A DNA stretch of 7,524 nucleotides, taken from the NCBI GenBank assembly GCA_026709725.1, contig JAPOSK010000516.1, positions 1 through 7,524 on the forward strand, in the 5' to 3' direction. Under the pieces are notes generated by a model. The model saw only the letters and a program-made list of their open reading frames with translations, searched no databases and was not told where the DNA came from. Shown here one piece after another: positions 1 to 6,395 of the stretch. The position numbers and the translations under genes were made by a program. The DNA is from Paracoccaceae bacterium. GTDB lineage: Bacteria; Pseudomonadota; Alphaproteobacteria; Rhodobacterales; Rhodobacteraceae. Numbering within the stretch: position 1 is the stretch's first letter; each line of letters opens with the position of its first letter.

Positions 1-124
1 CCCATTGCTGTTGGGGCACCCCCTCGCCATGACAGTCAGTCAGAAGACCCCATTCAAGTGAAGCGGATGTGATTGCCGCAGCAGTTTCCGGATGTCAGCA
101 GAATCCTTCGCGGGGTCATCCTGC
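1..124. other. Intergenic stretch downstream of the selD fusion
   Basis: These bases lie past the selD stop codon, out to the left edge. On the minus strand there is a 21-codon ATG frame starting close to the selD stop and, at the very edge, an open ATG frame of ten codons. Neither has a convincing ribosome binding site or a recognisable product. A short GGGG-CA-CCCC inverted repeat near base 15 is too small to call a terminator. No downstream selenium gene such as mnmH can be recognised before the window ends. Confidence 0.4.
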
Positions 125-2314
125 TCAATGGACGGTGAGTCGGGGCGGTCCGGTTTCGATTGCGCCGATTTGCCAGCATTGGATTGATTGTTGCTGTGCA
201 TCTGCAAGGAATGTCTCAATTGAATCGGCGGGCAGTGCGGCAAGAAGTCCGCCGGATGTTTGTGGATCAAAGAGGAGTTCAGACCGTGGGCCGCTGGCCG
301 ACCCATCAATGGTAAGGATGCGTGCATTGGCGGGCCACAGTGATGATCGAATGCCCTTCACGGCGAGTCTGAGTGCCCCGGGCAGCAATGGGATATCATC
401 AAGATTGAGGTGGGCGGCAACGCCTGATGCCTGCAGGATCTCGTGGAGATGCCCAGCCAGACCAAAGCCGGTGACATCTGTCATTGCCCGGGCATGTCGT
501 GCCAGAACTTGTGCGGCCCGGGCTGATGTGGTCTGCATCATCTCAAGTGCTGTCATCAGATCAGCACCACGGGTTTCACCTGTCATGGCGCCTGCGAGAA
601 GAACACCTGTGCCAATGGACTTGGTCAGGATGAGGATATCACCAGGCCGGGCACCGGACTTCGTCAGTGTTCCTGATGATGCATCGCCCAGAACCGTCAG
701 GCCAATCACCATCTCGCTTCCCTGCGCTGTGTGACCACCGATGATTGTGACCTGCTCCGGTTCAAGGCATGATCGGACACCGTTCATGATATCTGAAAGA
801 GTCCGCTCCTGCAGAGATTCACTCATCCGTGGCAGGACAACCGTTACGAGTGCCGAGTGTGGAGTTGCGCCCATGGCCCAGATGTCACCGGTTGCGTGAG
901 CCGCTGCGATACGGGCAAAATGCCAGGGATCCTCGGTGATGGCACTGATATGGTCCGTTGTGATGAGCAGGTTGCGGCCATTGATCGTGATGCTGGCGGC
1001 ATCATCGAGTCTGGAAGGTGTTGCAACGCCGAGTGACGAGTCGAGAGTCATGCGACCGACCTTGCCACCGCATCCCCGACACACTGTTGGAGCATCACGC
1101 ATGATATCCTGAACGCCCATCGCCGCTGCATCAGGAATTGCATGGGCCATTGCAGGCATCCTGGCGAATTGACGCATGAAGTGACGGTCAATCCGGTCTT
1201 TCAATCGCCAGACCGCCCCACCGGCAATGGTGAGGCCATACTTGCACCCCACCGCATTCCTTGACCCGGTTGAAACCAGTTTCAGGAAATGGGTCTGGGG
1301 GCGAAATCTCCTGAGTGAAGAACCTTCCAGCGCGGCCCTGAGATTGCGATAGAGGACTGGAGCCTGCCGGACAGCGTAGACACCGGCCCGGGGAAGGGGT
1401 CTGGGTACGAAACGTGCACAATCGCCAACGGCAAAAATGTTCTCTCGACCAATGACCCGGAGGTAGGTGTCGGTTGGCACAAAGCCATCGCTGCCGGCAA
1501 GACCGGACTCCTGTACCCATGCATGGGGTCGGGAGCCGGCGGCCAGTGCAACAAATTCACTGTCACAGGACTCGGAGTCGGCTGTTGTCACTGAATGATG
1601 ATCGATTGATGCAACACTGATGCCGCACTGCCACGTGATGCCGACCTTTTTTATCCTTCGTAACAGAACCTTGCGTGATCCCGGTCCAATCTCGGAAAGC
1701 AGATGAGAACCCTGTTCAAAAATGCGAACCGTTACGGGGCCGGGTGCTGTGCTTTGCAGCCGATGGTGCATTGCCATTGCCAGTTCGACGCCGCCGACGC
1801 CGCCGCCGACCACGGCGACGCTGGCATCACGACCCCTCCCGACATCATCAATGAACCGGTCCCATTGCGATGCAAAATCATCAAGGGGCTTGGCAGGATG
1901 GGCGCAGTCACTGGCACCGGGGATGTCAGGCATGTCCGAATGGATCCCGATGTTGAGACTGAGAACATCGAAGTCAATCGGCGGTCTGCCACTGATCCAG
2001 ATCCTCCTGGAGTCCGGATTGATCTGCTGGACGGATCCCTGGATAAATCGGACTCCGGTCCGGACAGCAAGCCTTGCGATATCAATATCCAGTTCATGGC
2101 GCTGGTAATGACCGGCAACATAACCCGGCAGCATACCGGTATAGGGTGCTGTGCACGTCGGGTTGATGACTGTGACACGGGTTCCGGGCAAAGGGTCGGC
2201 GCCCCATCGCAAAAGCAGAAGCGCATGGGTGTGCCCGCCGCCAACGAGCACCAGGTCCCTGGTCAGAGGTATTGATTGTGAATTCTGCCCGCGTTGCACC
2301 ATCAGGTCCCCCAT
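125..2314 (-). CDS. selD: Bifunctional FAD/NAD(P)-dependent oxidoreductase - selenide, water dikinase (SelD fusion)
   Basis: The C-terminal half is selenophosphate synthetase, which converts selenide plus ATP to selenophosphate, AMP and phosphate, the selenium donor for selenocysteine and 2-selenouridine. Numbered from the ATG at 2314 (729 residues), Cys415 and Lys418 in CRGCGGKVG match the catalytic pair of E. coli SelD (Cys17, Lys20). The ATP and metal motifs follow: LDDAA (436-440), GGH (526-528), TDVTGFGLAGH (612-622) and DPQTSGG (683-689). The N-terminal half (about 18-370) is an NDH-2/SQR-like flavoprotein with VGGGHTH (24-30), a second dinucleotide fold AVVGGGVGGVE (167-177) and AVGDCA (295-300) near the FAD. 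It probably handles redox chemistry of a selenium compound, but that is inference. The fusion and its length are known from Rhodobacterales and cyanobacteria. Start choice is open: TTG at 2344 has GGAAGGG only 3 nt away, ATG at 2314 has AGGA 11 nt upstream, and ATG at 2302 has GGGGGA close by. Both domains look intact. Confidence 0.93.
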   Translation of the reverse strand: MGDLMVQRGQNSQSIPLTRDLVLVGGGHTHALLLLRWGADPLPGTRVTVINPTCTAPYTGMLPGYVAGHYQRHELDIDIARLAVRTGVRFIQGSVQQINPDSRRIWISGRPPIDFDVLSLNIGIHSDMPDIPGASDCAHPAKPLDDFASQWDRFIDDVGRGRDASVAVVGGGVGGVELAMAMHHRLQSTAPGPVTVRIFEQGSHLLSEIGPGSRKVLLRRIKKVGITWQCGISVASIDHHSVTTADSESCDSEFVALAAGSRPHAWVQESGLAGSDGFVPTDTYLRVIGRENIFAVGDCARFVPRPLPRAGVYAVRQAPVLYRNLRAALEGSSLRRFRPQTHFLKLVSTGSRNAVGCKYGLTIAGGAVWRLKDRIDRHFMRQFARMPAMAHAIPDAAAMGVQDIMRDAPTVCRGCGGKVGRMTLDSSLGVATPSRLDDAASITINGRNLLITTDHISAITEDPWHFARIAAAHATGDIWAMGATPHSALVTVVLPRMSESLQERTLSDIMNGVRSCLEPEQVTIIGGHTAQGSEMVIGLTVLGDASSGTLTKSGARPGDILILTKSIGTGVLLAGAMTGETRGADLMTALEMMQTTSARAAQVLARHARAMTDVTGFGLAGHLHEILQASGVAAHLNLDDIPLLPGALRLAVKGIRSSLWPANARILTIDGSASGPRSELLFDPQTSGGLLAALPADSIETFLADAQQQSIQCWQIGAIETGPPRLTVH

Positions 2315-2374
2315 GATCGAACTTGTCCTGCCTGTCAAGGACAACGACCCTTCCGTCAGGGCAATCGCTCTTGA

Positions 2375-2403
2375 ATCATTGCCGGTTCCCCGGTGTCCGT
2401 CAA
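2375..2403 (-). promoter_or_regulatory. Putative sigma70-type promoter of selD
   Basis: Read on the minus strand, TTGACG (2398-2403) is followed after exactly 17 bases by AATGAT (2375-2380), four of six matches to TATAAT. Transcription would start near 2368, leaving a leader of roughly 25 to 55 bases depending on the start codon used. The position right upstream of selD and the strong -35 box suggest that selD has its own promoter and does not depend on read-through from the MocR gene. This is a sequence match only. Confidence 0.45.
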
Positions 2404-2562
2404 TTGTGCTGCGGAACGGATGGGTTTGAGCGGGAATGTGTTATCCCGGGCGGCTTTCCCGAGTTGGGTCCGCAGGGACGCAACGGTCCCGCCACCGGTC
2501 ATCCGTGCAGGGTTTGGGGCCCGGCTCTGCCAGCCCCTGAGTGCCCGAGTGGCAGTGATCGT

Positions 2563-2621
2563 CCCGACAGCCCGCAGGCCATGCCAGCCGGGGAGGATGC
2601 GGGCTCCTGCGGGCTGTCGGG
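2563..2621. repeat. Perfect 16-bp inverted repeat upstream of selD
   Basis: CCCGACAGCCCGCAGG (2563-2578) is the exact reverse complement of CCTGCGGGCTGTCGGG (2606-2621), with 27 bases between the arms. Part of the right arm, TGCGGGCT (2608-2615), is repeated at 2598-2605, so the left arm could pair with either copy and form two exclusive hairpins. There is no U-run on either strand, so it is not a standard intrinsic terminator. It lies about 80 bases beyond the MocR stop and about 160 bases upstream of the selD promoter. It may stop or process the MocR transcript, or be a leftover end of a mobile element. Confidence 0.75.
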
Positions 2622-2701
2622 GGCGTGTTTCCGGCGGGTCCGGGGGTGGCTGGCTCACCTCTCTGTCTGCCAGGGCCGGCAGCCAGGCGGCACGCTGTCG
2701 G

Positions 2702-4042
2702 TTAGCCTGACGCGCCCCCACAGTTTGCGGCGTTCTCCACGACTGCTCGGATTTTCTCCAAACCAAACTGAAACACCTCATCCCCGATCCCGCCGAATGC
2801 CAGCCGCAAGGCATTTGGTGCTCCATGCCCAATTGTGTACGGTTCAGCCGAAGACACCGCGATTCCCAAGTCGGCCAGCTGTGCTACAATTGGTTCGGCA
2901 CGTTTCCTGTCTGGTAGCCAGAGCCAGGTAAAACTCGCATTCGGATGCGCAGACATTTTATATCCGTGCAAAACCTCTCCGCACATGGCTTGCCCTTTCA
3001 TACCGGCGTTCCTGCGAGTGGTTTCAAAATCTTGGATCAATCCGTCCGCGATCCAGTGCGTGACCAATGACGTAAGAATTGCGGGCGTATTCCACGTGGT
3101 TGCCCGAATAGTCATCGTAATCAGGCTGCCAAGATCCGGCGGTGCCACGATGTATCCGACCCGCAATCCGGTTGCCAAAATCTTGGAAATCCCACCGACA
3201 TAGACCGTCCGTTCCGGTGCCAATTCAAGAAAACTGGGGGGCGGATCGGTCTCTAAAAAATCATAGGCGCCATCCTCAATGATCAAGAGACCATGGCGGC
3301 GCGCAACTTTGACGATGGCATGACGGGCAGCTTCGCCCATGACAGACCCCAACGGATTATGCACCGTCGGGATGAGATAGACTGCCTGAATCCGCTTTTG
3401 CGCACAGATCCGCGCCAAGGCTTCAGGATCCATGCATCCGTCTCTGCTTGGTACGTTCTGCAACATCAGATCGCGCAATCCCACGGCCGCCAGGAACCCC
3501 GGATAAGTCAATTTATCCGTAGCCACGGTATCACCGCGTGCCAACAATCCAAGGGTCACAATCGACAACCCGTGCTGCGCCCCTGACGTGATGAACAAGT
3601 GGTCTGGATCAATGACGCCAAGCCGCTCTGACAGATAGGACGCGAACACTTTCCGCTCTGACAGCACTCCTCCATGCGGCTGATATTTGAGTGCCCCGTT
3701 CAGGTCGCCCTTTTTCGCCAACCAACGCAACCCGGATCGCAGGATATCTCCATCTTCCGGGGCGCAGGGCATGTTAAATACCAGATCGACATGAGGCTCA
3801 CCTTCGAGATGTTCTATACCCAAAGTCATCGGAATTTCGGGGTCGCGAACAAACATTCCGCGACCAGTCTCACCAATAATGAAGCCTCTCTGTTTCAACA
3901 TCTTGTACGTCCGTGACGCAGTGGCCAGCGCAATACCATGCGACTCGGCAAACGCTCGGTGGGTTGGCAGTTGCGTGCCGGGCGCTATCTCACCAGACCT
4001 GATTTGAGAAATCAGTTTTTCAGCAAGTTTCAAGTAGATCAT
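2702..4042 (-). CDS. MocR-family transcriptional regulator (GntR HTH + PLP aminotransferase domain)
   Basis: This is a one-component regulator whose DNA-binding head is fused to a fold-type I aminotransferase body that binds pyridoxal phosphate. Numbered from ATG 4042 (446 residues), the winged helix of GntR type spans about 1-65 (LAEKL..., LPTHRAFAES, TASRTYKML, GRGMFV). A linker leads to the aminotransferase domain, about 90-440. Expected cofactor residues are present: the Schiff-base lysine Lys287 in GGISK, Asn229 in HNP, Asp257 and Tyr260 in EDGAY, Arg294 in GLRVGY, and a C-terminal ALRLAF arginine. The length is normal for the family. A GTG at 4069 would add nine residues but has no ribosome binding site, while ATG 4042 has GAGGG 9 nt upstream. 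It is divergent from the MFS gene, which it probably controls along with itself. The effector is unknown. PdxR, TauR and GabR are relatives, but nothing here points to one of them. Confidence 0.93.
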   Translation of the reverse strand: MIYLKLAEKLISQIRSGEIAPGTQLPTHRAFAESHGIALATASRTYKMLKQRGFIIGETGRGMFVRDPEIPMTLGIEHLEGEPHVDLVFNMPCAPEDGDILRSGLRWLAKKGDLNGALKYQPHGGVLSERKVFASYLSERLGVIDPDHLFITSGAQHGLSIVTLGLLARGDTVATDKLTYPGFLAAVGLRDLMLQNVPSRDGCMDPEALARICAQKRIQAVYLIPTVHNPLGSVMGEAARHAIVKVARRHGLLIIEDGAYDFLETDPPPSFLELAPERTVYVGGISKILATGLRVGYIVAPPDLGSLITMTIRATTWNTPAILTSLVTHWIADGLIQDFETTRRNAGMKGQAMCGEVLHGYKMSAHPNASFTWLWLPDRKRAEPIVAQLADLGIAVSSAEPYTIGHGAPNALRLAFGGIGDEVFQFGLEKIRAVVENAANCGGASG

Positions 4043-4078
4043 CTTTCCAGACCCTCTGTAAGATGTCACTGTAATTAG

Positions 4079-4096
4079 TACAATAAAATAATTGTA
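4079..4096. promoter_or_regulatory. Inverted repeat formed by two face-to-face -10-like boxes (candidate operator)
   Basis: TACAAT (4079-4084), six bases AAAATA, then ATTGTA (4091-4096) form a perfect 6-6-6 inverted repeat. Extending outward, the arms still match at 10 of 12 positions. Each arm reads TACAAT, five of six to a -10 box, on its own strand. One box fits the MocR promoter and the other could serve the MFS gene, though no good -35 box stands in front of the plus-strand copy (CTGTAA at 17 bp). A regulator bound here would cover both start regions. Confidence 0.5.
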
Positions 4097-4118
4097 TTAT
4101 TTTTTTTGACTGTGTCAA
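4091..4118 (-). promoter_or_regulatory. Putative promoter of the MocR gene
   Basis: On the minus strand a perfect TTGACA (4113-4118) is followed after 16 bases by TACAAT (4091-4096). Transcription would begin near 4084, giving a leader of about 42 bases before the ATG at 4042. This is the best promoter match in the window. Confidence 0.55.
4106..4118. promoter_or_regulatory. Palindrome TTGACtgtGTCAA (second candidate operator)
   Basis: TTGAC (4106-4110) and GTCAA (4114-4118) are exact reverse complements separated by three bases. The palindrome contains the -35 box of the MocR promoter and lies 32 bases upstream of the MFS start codon. A protein bound here would block the -35 box of the regulator and possibly transcription of the transporter. 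Binding by the MocR protein is inference. Confidence 0.4.
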
Positions 4119-4136
4119 TCTGAGGTGAAGCAGTCG

Positions 4137-4141
4137 AAGGA
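4137..4141 (+). promoter_or_regulatory. Ribosome binding site of the MFS gene
   Basis: AAGGA stands nine bases before the ATG at 4151, which settles that start codon. Confidence 0.65.
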
Positions 4142-4150
4142 AACCAACCC

Positions 4151-5407
4151 ATGCGGGACACTCTCAATCATGCGATTCTCGCATTGGCGCTTTTCATCGC
4201 AACTTATGCCGTCAACCTGCAAGCACCGCTTTATGCGGTGTATGCCGAAAATAGCCAGGTAGGCGCGATGGCTGTCACGGTCGCATTTGCGGCTTATGTG
4301 ACCGGGCTGATGCCCACCCTGATCTTGCTCGGAGGTGCGTCGGACCGCATCGGGCGGCGGGTGCCAATTGCCATGGCACTGTGCTTGTGTGTGGGAGGAA
4401 CCGCATTGCTGGCGATGGTGCCCACTTGGCCCGCACTGGTGACGACACGATTTATCCTTGGCGTGTCAACCGGGTTTGCCACAACGGCAGGCACCGCTTA
4501 CATGGCTGAACTGTCTGGTCAGGACAAAACGCGTCAAGCCACTTTGCTGGTGACATCCGCGACCTCTCTGGGCTTTGGCGGCGGGGCGTTGGCAACGGGT
4601 TTCAGTCTATCGTTGCAAGGCACAAGCACGGCACCAACAAGTTTTCTTGCCCTGTTTGTTGTGGCCCCCGTGCTTGTTTTCGCAGTGCTCGCATTGCCAC
4701 GGGCGGACAGCCCCACAAAAGTGCCGATGGTGCGCTTGCCTGTCTTCCCGAAAAACACATGGAAGTATGGCGTTGCACTCGCGATGGCGTGGTCCACCAC
4801 AGGCACGACCATCGCCGTGGTTCCCTTGCAACTGGAGGAACAGGATCTTGGTGGCACGGGCCTTGTTGTTTTTCTTGCCATTTTCGTGGGCTTCCTGTCA
4901 CAACCTCTGGCAAAGAAACTGTCAAATGATGTGGCTCTGAACACGGGTTTTCTACTCGTTCCGCTTGGATACCTAATACTGCTGTTCGGGGTCTGGACAC
5001 AATCAATCCGGTTCATACTGGCGGGTACGGCAATCACAAGTTCCGCCAGCTACGGGTTCACCTATCTTGCCAGCCTGTCGGAATTTGCCGCGCGTGCGCC
5101 CGATAATCGCGCACGCGCGGCGGCAGGTTTGTTCGTCTATGCCTATGTCGGCTTTTCTCTGCCAACCATTGCGAGTGGCGCACTTGCTGATCAGGTCGGA
5201 CTGTTGATTTCCATGTCGGTCTTTGCCGCCATCCTCGTCACGATGACACTGGCTGTCATCCGGCTTGGGTCCGCCCGGGTCTGTGTAGCATTTGATCACA
5301 CCATCGACGACAACCCAAGCTCCGTTCCCACTGCCGACATTTCAGTTAGTCGGACTGATTCGTGTCGGACGCATTCCAAGGTCCAGACTTTCAATCAAAT
5401 TGACTGA
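4151..5407 (+). CDS. MFS transporter, about 12 transmembrane helices, substrate unknown
   Basis: This is an inner-membrane secondary transporter of the major facilitator superfamily, 418 residues. Hydrophobic helices run throughout, starting at about 8-29 and 41-60. The signature loop between helices 2 and 3, GGASDRIGRR (61-70), is motif A of the superfamily. The TRFILGVSTGFATTAGTAYMAE stretch near 100-121 resembles the helix 4 region of drug or sugar efflux members. The last helix ends near residue 370. After it comes a 48-residue polar tail with no helix, longer than usual for the family, which may be read-through into unrelated DNA after loss of the native end. The gene is divergent from the MocR regulator and probably under its control, so the cargo is likely tied to that regulator's effector. 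Import or export cannot be decided from sequence. Its base composition and that of the MocR gene are less GC-rich than the flanks. Confidence 0.92.
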   Translation: MRDTLNHAILALALFIATYAVNLQAPLYAVYAENSQVGAMAVTVAFAAYVTGLMPTLILLGGASDRIGRRVPIAMALCLCVGGTALLAMVPTWPALVTTRFILGVSTGFATTAGTAYMAELSGQDKTRQATLLVTSATSLGFGGGALATGFSLSLQGTSTAPTSFLALFVVAPVLVFAVLALPRADSPTKVPMVRLPVFPKNTWKYGVALAMAWSTTGTTIAVVPLQLEEQDLGGTGLVVFLAIFVGFLSQPLAKKLSNDVALNTGFLLVPLGYLILLFGVWTQSIRFILAGTAITSSASYGFTYLASLSEFAARAPDNRARAAAGLFVYAYVGFSLPTIASGALADQVGLLISMSVFAAILVTMTLAVIRLGSARVCVAFDHTIDDNPSSVPTADISVSRTDSCRTHSKVQTFNQID

Positions 5408-5510
5408 CGGAGTTATTCAGATAGGCGATTATGCACATGAGTTGACGGATCTCAAAATACACAATGATAGTCAATTACTTGAAATATAAATGGAATATCT
5501 AGCGGTCATC
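5408..5510. other. AT-rich stretch after the MFS gene
   Basis: About 100 bases of clearly AT-richer sequence follow the MFS stop. A frame overlapping the end of the MFS gene remains open to 5489, but it begins with TTG and has no recognisable content. No hairpin with a U tract is visible, so no terminator is called. Composition changes sharply near 5510 to very GC-rich DNA, a possible insertion or recombination boundary. Confidence 0.4.
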
Positions 5511-5607
5511 GCACCACAGACCTTCCCCTTTCCTGCAACCGCCGCCGGCCCCGTGTCGAACCGCGTCCCTCGACGGCATTCATCCACGACGACGAGATGG
5601 GCGTGAC

Positions 5608-5653
5608 GGGGATGGTCCCCATCCCCATCCATCCGTCCTCGGGGGATGGTCCC
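5608..5653. repeat. GGGGATGG hairpin plus 12-bp direct repeat
   Basis: GGGGATGG (5608-5615) and CCATCCCC (5619-5626) form an 8-bp stem with a three-base loop. GGGGATGGTCCC (5608-5619) recurs exactly at 5642-5653, with CCATCC runs between the copies. It looks like small local duplication in low-complexity DNA. Confidence 0.6.
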
Positions 5654-5705
5654 TGAGCCGGATATGGACATGCGCCGACATGTGGGTCGGGAGGGTGCCC
5701 GGGAT

Positions 5706-5732
5706 CACGGGGACCCCGTGTCGGGTCACGGG
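5706..5732. repeat. Nested inverted repeats around CACGGGGACCCCGTG
   Basis: CACGGGG and CCCCGTG (5706-5712 and 5714-5720) flank a single base, a near-perfect palindrome. CCCGTG (5715-5720) also pairs with CACGGG (5727-5732) across six bases, so two alternative stems share one arm. There is no associated gene or U tract. Confidence 0.55.
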
Positions 5733-6099
5733 CCGTTCCATCCTCCTCCCCACCACCCCATCGCTCTCCCTGATGGATCCTTCATGATTCCGGGGGTGGC
5801 ACCATCGCGGGCCGTGGGCAGGGGAGTGCCAAGGGTGGTGGTGCCGTTCCGCCCGTTGCACCGGGCGCAAGGTTGGCAGGCCGCACCCCGGCTTGGGCAC
5901 TACCGGATGCCGGCCCCGGATCGGAACCCGTCCTGTCACTGACACAGGGGTCTGCACCGTTGCCCACCCGCCCGGATCCATGATCCCGACGGCGGCGGCG
6001 TCCGGCATGCGCAGGCGGACCGGGCCACCGCCTGCCCCCATCGTCATCACCCGTGGACTCCTCAAGGTCCCGGGGCCGGGTGCCGGTCCCGTTCCGGGG

Positions 6100-6249
6100 G
6101 CTGGTGCGGTTGCAGCCGGTCGAGTGGGGACCATGGCACTCGGGAAGGTCGTGCTGCGGTGTCCCGGTGCGCAGGACGAAGACGATGCCGTCCATGATCC
6201 TTCGGTCGTGGACCGCTGACCTGCTGTCTGTCCCGGCTCGACTCAGCAA
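6100..6249 (-). pseudogene. Remnant of an IS5-family transposase (N-terminal segment)
   Basis: The minus-strand frame reads LSRAGTDSRSAVHDRR, then IMDGIVFVLRTGTPQHDLPE, then CHGPHSTGCNR. This follows the N-terminal region of IS5-family DDE transposases, where one finds FxxSRGxxRVDDRR, then a hydrophobic GIxFVxRxG, then W/xDLPExYGPhxTxYNR. Signs of decay are strong. No proper start region precedes it, and the usual first 25 or so residues are not seen in frame. The family's tryptophan and tyrosine positions are replaced (W to Q, Y to H, Y to C). After NR the frame slides into Pro/Arg/Gly-rich sequence instead of the RWxxxGVW segment and the catalytic DDE core. The element would have been transcribed leftward. 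Its outer ends and target duplication are not recognised. The family call is from motif memory, not a search. Confidence 0.6.
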
Positions 6250-6302
6250 GAGGTGATAAGCGGGTTGTCCGCAGTGAACCGTATTGAAATCGTAAGACTG
6301 GT

Positions 6303-6334
6303 CAGTGGCAGATCGCAGTGTCGATCAGCCACTG
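6303..6334. repeat. 13-bp near-perfect hairpin downstream of the SDR gene
   Basis: CAGTGGCAGATCG (6303-6315) and CGATCAGCCACTG (6322-6334) pair at 12 of 13 positions around a six-base loop CAGTGT. It begins 62 bases past the SDR stop codon on the minus strand, where a terminator or 3'-end stabilising structure would be expected. The bases that follow on that strand (ACCAGTCTTACGATTTC) lack a proper U tract. It could instead be an end structure of the neighbouring IS relic. Confidence 0.6.
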
Positions 6335-6395
6335 CCGAAGAACTGTACGAGGACCTTTTCGGTTTGGATTTCCGGTACGGTGCGTGTCCAGGCCG

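Larger units (their letters stand above)
2345..2701. other. GC-rich intergenic region between the MocR gene and selD
   Basis: This stretch of about 357 bases separates two minus-strand genes. It is open in several frames on both strands, as GC-rich DNA often is, but none of the translations shows a family motif or a good ribosome binding site. What can be supported is a promoter close to selD and a long inverted repeat in the middle. A smaller CTGCC-N6-GGCAG stem at 2667-2682 sits about 20 bases past the MocR stop codon, without a U tract. I looked for a selenocysteine tRNA here because of selD, and found none. Confidence 0.55.
5511..6099. other. GC-rich, repetitive region without an intact gene
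   Basis: Long frames are open here on both strands, but their translations are dominated by Pro, Gly, Arg and His with no domain, which is typical of chance frames in GC-rich DNA. The minus strand continues from the IS5-like transposase segment at its right, so part of it is probably the decayed remainder of that element. Near 5985-6050 on the minus strand a frame reads PVRLRMPDAAAV. This loosely recalls the VRAHxxAAG part of IS5 transposases, but the match is weak. Several inverted and direct repeats lie at 5608-5653 and 5706-5732. No ribosome binding site or conserved gene is seen. Confidence 0.4.

Noticed and set aside
69..734. 221-codon plus-strand frame
   Set aside because: It lies opposite the SelD domain, which has clear conserved motifs, so this is its shadow.
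2405..2440. Possible selenocysteine tRNA (a CTCAAACCC-like string on the minus strand)
   Set aside because: The anticodon stem does not pair, and no long acceptor or extra arm could be drawn around it.
2563..2621. Rho-independent terminator for the MocR gene
   Set aside because: The stem is strong, but neither strand has a run of T after it and the loop is long. It was kept only as an inverted repeat.
2356..2832. 158-codon minus-strand frame overlapping the MocR 3' end and the selD promoter
   Set aside because: It has no recognisable motif and overlaps both a well-supported gene and the selD promoter. GC-rich DNA yields such frames by chance.
2323..2931. 202-codon plus-strand frame across the selD/mocR gap
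   Set aside because: It overlaps two confident minus-strand genes, and its composition (Pro, Arg, Gly, Cys rich) does not look like a folded protein.
4106..4134. TTGACT at 4106-4111 as the -35 box of the MFS gene
   Set aside because: No -10-like hexamer follows at 16 to 18 bases (AGCAGT-type sequence there), and the ribosome binding site is already close.
5580..6134. 184-codon minus-strand frame
   Set aside because: It is low complexity, rich in Pro, Gly and Arg, without a domain or ribosome binding site. At most it includes fragments of the decayed transposase in another frame.
5893..6219. 108-codon plus-strand frame
   Set aside because: It lies opposite the IS5-like segment and has a repetitive Gly/Pro/Ala composition.
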